Source: Synergistaceae bacterium UBA5560 (GTDB lineage: Bacteria; Synergistota; Synergistia; Synergistales; Aminiphilaceae). From it: DNA of 16,433 nt. The notes under the pieces are model-generated. The model was not told the origin of the DNA and did no database searches. It saw nothing but the letters and a program-made list of their open reading frames with translations. The stretch's first letter is position 1. The number at the start of each line of letters is the position of its first letter. The position numbers were made by a program, and so were the translations under genes. The stretch covers positions 1-16,433 of the forward strand of contig DIMS01000039.1 in the NCBI GenBank assembly GCA_002425685.1. The letters are read 5' to 3'. Shown one piece after another: positions 14,363-16,433 of this stretch.

Positions 14363-15369
14363 GGAGCATCTCCTCTCTGGACCAATTCCTCCCGAATCAT
14401 AGCGACGCCCTTCCTCCGGGCAAAATCCCTGGCAACCCGGAGAGCGCTCGAAATAGCCGTGGCTTTGGACCTGCCGTGGGCTTTCACGACCGCGCCGTCC
14501 ACCCCGAGCAACGGAGTGCCGCCGTACTGTTCGTAATCGAAACGACGCCATATGTCCTTGAACATCGGAATCATGAAAACCATTCCGACCTTAGGTAACA
14601 AGCGTCTGCTGATTTCTTCCCGGAGAAGATCGTACACGCCGTGGACGATTCCTTCGCCGAACTTGAGGAGAATATTTCCGGTGAAGCCGTCACAGACGAC
14701 CACATCCGCCACGCCTCTCGGGACGTCCTTTCCCTCCACGTAGCCGACGAAGCTGTGGGAGGAGTTCTTCCGCAGGAGCTCCCTGGCCTCCATGACGACA
14801 TCGTCTCCCTTGATCTCCTCTTCGCCGTTGGAGAGCAGGGCGATTTCGGGACGTTGTACGCCCATGATGCATCGCATGTAAACTTCGCCCATGACGGCGA
14901 ATTGATAGAGATGTATGGGCTTGCACCGCACGGTGGCTCCCACATCGAGCAGCAGGGACACCCGGTTCAGAACCGGAAGGGGTGCGCCTAATGCAGGTCG
15001 TTCGATCCCGGGGATACGTCCCACCACAAGAACGCCGCCAGCGACGATGGCTCCGGTGTTTCCCGCGGAGACGCATCCCTCCGCCTCCCTGGAACGCACC
15101 ATTTCCATGGCGATCCGCATGCTCGACTGCCGCTTCTTGCGTATTGCCACCGAGGGAGATTCATCCATACCGATGGTCTCTTCCGCATGAACGATATGAA
15201 GCCGCTTCTCGTCCCTGTGGCCGATTTCCTCCAGGGTCCTTTCCACCACAGGTCCCTGCCCGACGAGGGCGATTTCCAGATCCTGGAACTCCCGACAGGC
15301 CAGAACGGCACCCCGACAGATTTCTGTCGGAGCGTGGTCTCCCCCCATCACATCAAGAGCCAGATGCAT
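14359..15369 (-). CDS. plsX: Phosphate acyltransferase PlsX
   Basis: This 336-residue protein starts MHLALDVMGGDHAPTEICRG, the signature PlsX N-terminus. It continues with SAGNTGAIVAGGV near residue 101 and LLDVGATVRCKPIHLYQFAV near 140. PlsX converts acyl-ACP to acyl-phosphate, the donor for PlsY in phosphatidic acid synthesis. I chose ATG 15367-15369 because GAGAGGTGG precedes it and it matches family starts. A GTG three codons upstream (15376-15378) is possible. It sits directly behind fapR, the classical fapR-plsX pairing of FapR-controlled lipid operons, and overlaps fabH by 4 bp. It is complete and of normal length. Confidence 0.96.
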   Translation of the reverse strand: MHLALDVMGGDHAPTEICRGAVLACREFQDLEIALVGQGPVVERTLEEIGHRDEKRLHIVHAEETIGMDESPSVAIRKKRQSSMRIAMEMVRSREAEGCVSAGNTGAIVAGGVLVVGRIPGIERPALGAPLPVLNRVSLLLDVGATVRCKPIHLYQFAVMGEVYMRCIMGVQRPEIALLSNGEEEIKGDDVVMEARELLRKNSSHSFVGYVEGKDVPRGVADVVVCDGFTGNILLKFGEGIVHGVYDLLREEISRRLLPKVGMVFMIPMFKDIWRRFDYEQYGGTPLLGVDGAVVKAHGRSKATAISSALRVARDFARRKGVAMIREELVQRGDAP

Positions 15370-15413
15370 ACTCTCCACCTCTCTCCGGCCAAGGCTCCGA
15401 CATTGTTTCCGTT

Positions 15414-16004
15414 TCAGAGGGAATCACCGGGTTTCGCGGTCTCCGCCTCGGGAACGACCACGACGATGAAGCGTCCGAGAAATTTCTCCACCTCGTCGAC
15501 ACGAATGCGTACGCTCACGACGAATTTGTTTCCCTTGGATGTGCCTACTTTTGCACGAGCCACAAGTTTGTCCCCGACATAGACAGGCGCTCTGTACCTG
15601 ACCCTGGCGGAACCCGTGATGACCATGTCCGCCCCGATGACCGCAATGGCCAGGGAACTTGCCATCGCATAAATATGATGATCGCTCAAAAGGGATGTGT
15701 GCCGGAAAGCCATGGAACCGTCGGTCTGAAGAATGGAAAGCCCCCACACGTTGGGTTCAAGATCGACGAGTTCGCCCACGACTTCGTCGTACCGAAGGGA
15801 TCTGAGACGGCTTGTGGCCTTTTCCGCCATCAGTCGCGTCCGCTCCCGGAGCTCGGGAATGCCGAGAAGAGCCCTGTCCAGCCGTATCGTGCTCACGCTG
15901 GCTCTCAAAAGACCTGCGAGTTCCTCGTCGGTACGAAGAGGATCCGAATCCAAAAGGGAGAGCAGCTTCTGATGTCGAAGCTTTCGATACACCGACCGAG
16001 CCAG
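15414..16004 (-). CDS. fapR: FapR-type transcription factor of fatty acid biosynthesis
   Basis: The predicted 196-residue protein matches FapR closely: TDEELAGLLRASVSTIRLDR is the N-terminal helix-turn-helix, followed by GIPELRERTRLMAEKA and the linker YDEVVGELVDLEPN. A hot-dog domain spans roughly residues 85-190 (ASSLAIAVIGADMVITGSAR, DKLVARAKV). FapR represses lipid genes and is released by malonyl-CoA, which binds the hot-dog domain. The frame is open to ATG 16175, but that start lies upstream of the likely promoter and adds non-homologous sequence. CTG 16002-16004 sits 8 bases behind AAAGGAGG. GTG 15990-15992 is the alternative, with 20-base spacing. Function is confident, start uncertain. 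Being first in the operon suggests autoregulation. Confidence 0.92.
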   Translation of the reverse strand: MARSVYRKLRHQKLLSLLDSDPLRTDEELAGLLRASVSTIRLDRALLGIPELRERTRLMAEKATSRLRSLRYDEVVGELVDLEPNVWGLSILQTDGSMAFRHTSLLSDHHIYAMASSLAIAVIGADMVITGSARVRYRAPVYVGDKLVARAKVGTSKGNKFVVSVRIRVDEVEKFLGRFIVVVVPEAETAKPGDSL

Positions 16005-16010
16005 TGCGAC

Positions 16011-16020
16011 CCCCTCCTTT
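16011..16020 (-). promoter_or_regulatory. Ribosome binding site that points to a non-ATG fapR start
   Basis: The minus strand reads AAAGGAGGGG here, a near-perfect Shine-Dalgarno. Only CTG (16002-16004) is in frame at normal distance. The next in-frame GTG is 20 bases away, and no ATG lies close by. Confidence 0.6.
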
Positions 16021-16036
16021 TGACAGCAGGTATTAA
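16018..16036 (-). promoter_or_regulatory. Weak FapR-operator-like element upstream of fapR
   Basis: The minus strand reads TTAATACCTGCTGTCAAAA. The left half, TTAATACCT, differs by one base from the TTAGTACCT half-site of the Firmicutes FapR operator. The right half matches poorly. The element lies downstream of the predicted -10 box and touches the ribosome binding site, where repression would be plausible. FapR from another phylum may recognise a different sequence, so this is a suggestion from one half-site plus position. Confidence 0.35.
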
Positions 16037-16055
16037 CAGCAACCGCTACCGGGAA

Positions 16056-16085
16056 AGTATATGGGGGAACCCGCTTTTTGGTCAA
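16056..16085 (-). promoter_or_regulatory. Sigma70-type promoter of the fapR-plsX-fab-rnc operon
   Basis: On the minus strand TTGACC (16080-16085) is followed after 18 bp by TATACT (16056-16061), each matching five of six consensus bases. Transcription would begin near 16049, leaving a leader of about 45 bases before the fapR start. It is the best promoter-like sequence I found in the window and stands ahead of a nine-gene operon. Confidence 0.7.
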
Positions 16086-16433
16086 GATGGAGAATGCGAT
16101 TTCCGGCAACATGGCGCATTTCCCCCTGGAAGGCCGTAAAACCTCGACACGCCGTACACCTTTTCGTGGCTCCATGCACGGTCAGGCTCTCCGCAAAGGG
16201 ACATCGCGGCCGCAAGAATTTTTCCGGGGAGTTTTTTGAACAGCGGTGTTTTGCAGGAGTTTTTTCAGGAGGGGCGATTTTCACGAAAAGACACCCAACA
16301 TACCGGGAGAAAAGGTCAGAAGGAACTCTTGCTCGGAGTGGTACATTTTTACGGAAGAACCACCTTCGCCTTGCGGAGATACCTCGCAGAGCAGTTCCGG
16401 GGAAACAAAACCGCCCGGGACGGCGGAGAGTGG
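16086..16433. other. Region upstream of the fapR promoter with no supported gene
   Basis: This stretch of about 350 bases holds no ORF I can identify. Minus-strand frames are open, but their translations (for instance that of 16033-16284) are rich in Arg, Cys and Pro and resemble no family. A plus-strand frame near the edge (about 16320-16433, with GVVHFYGRTTFALRRYLAEQ) looks somewhat protein-like and could be the start of a divergent gene, but it lacks a clear start and is cut by the edge. The segment contains a direct repeat of GGAGTTTTTT at 16228-16237 and 16256-16265. I see no terminator or RNA gene. Confidence 0.4.
16228..16265. repeat. Short direct repeat GGAGTTTTTT
   Basis: The ten-base sequence GGAGTTTTTT occurs at 16228-16237 and again at 16256-16265, start-to-start 28 bp, with a similar TGTTTTGCA segment between. 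It could be a tandem protein-binding site or simple low-complexity sequence. No function is shown. Confidence 0.5.

Noticed and set aside
14363..14551. N-terminal extension of fabH to 14551
   Set aside because: It overlaps plsX by about 190 bases and has no FabH similarity. The ATGA junction at 14359-14362 gives the normal start.
16005..16175. N-terminal extension of fapR to ATG 16175
   Set aside because: It would span the sigma70-like promoter at 16056-16085, has no ribosome binding site at its ATG, and its residues do not align with FapR proteins.
16033..16284. 83-residue minus-strand ORF upstream of fapR
   Set aside because: The Cys/Arg/Pro-rich translation has no recognisable motif, it overlaps the promoter, and it ends just before the fapR ribosome binding site. 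Probably a chance ORF.

Overview
The window looks like ordinary core chromosome of a GC-rich bacterium that carries a V/A-type ATPase and a Firmicutes-style fatty acid synthesis operon with a FapR-type regulator. This combination (FapR, FabK, V-ATPase, LysM envelope protein) fits Synergistota best, with a Clostridia-related lineage as the alternative. The assignment is inferred from gene content only; no rRNA or other phylogenetic marker is present. Every well-supported gene is on the minus strand, so transcription runs from high to low coordinates.

Region 1 (about 16085 down to 8193) is one fatty acid and phospholipid synthesis operon: fapR-plsX-fabH-fabK-fabD-fabG-acpP-fabF-rnc. A good sigma70-like promoter (16056-16085) and a weak FapR-operator-like element (16018-16036) precede fapR. 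A perfect 15-bp hairpin with no U-tract separates acpP from fabF. A long hairpin followed by five U residues (8193-8244) terminates the operon behind rnc. PlsX uses acyl-ACP for phospholipid synthesis. FabD charges ACP with malonyl groups, FabH primes and FabF elongates the chain, FabG reduces ketoacyl-ACP and FabK reduces enoyl-ACP. No fabZ dehydratase or acetyl-CoA carboxylase gene is in the window.

Region 2 (about 8158 down to 6238) starts behind that terminator. It has a weak candidate promoter, a possible 13-residue leader ORF, a two-LysM protein with a catalytically degenerate M23 (LytM) domain, and a GNAT acetyltransferase.

Region 3 (6207 to the left edge) is a V/A-type ATPase gene cluster in the order D, G/H, C, I, K, F, E, A. 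Subunit A is cut by the window edge and B is not visible. The short gaps suggest the LysM and GNAT genes may be co-transcribed with it. Subunit D is first, apart from its more usual place after A and B.

The right end (about 16086-16433) holds no gene I can support. I see no tRNA, rRNA, CRISPR array, insertion sequence or phage gene. I did not find a clearly new system. The second-look items are the degenerate LytM protein and its leader ORF, the acpP-fabF hairpin, the proteolipid N-terminus, the V-ATPase gene order, and the fapR start and control region.
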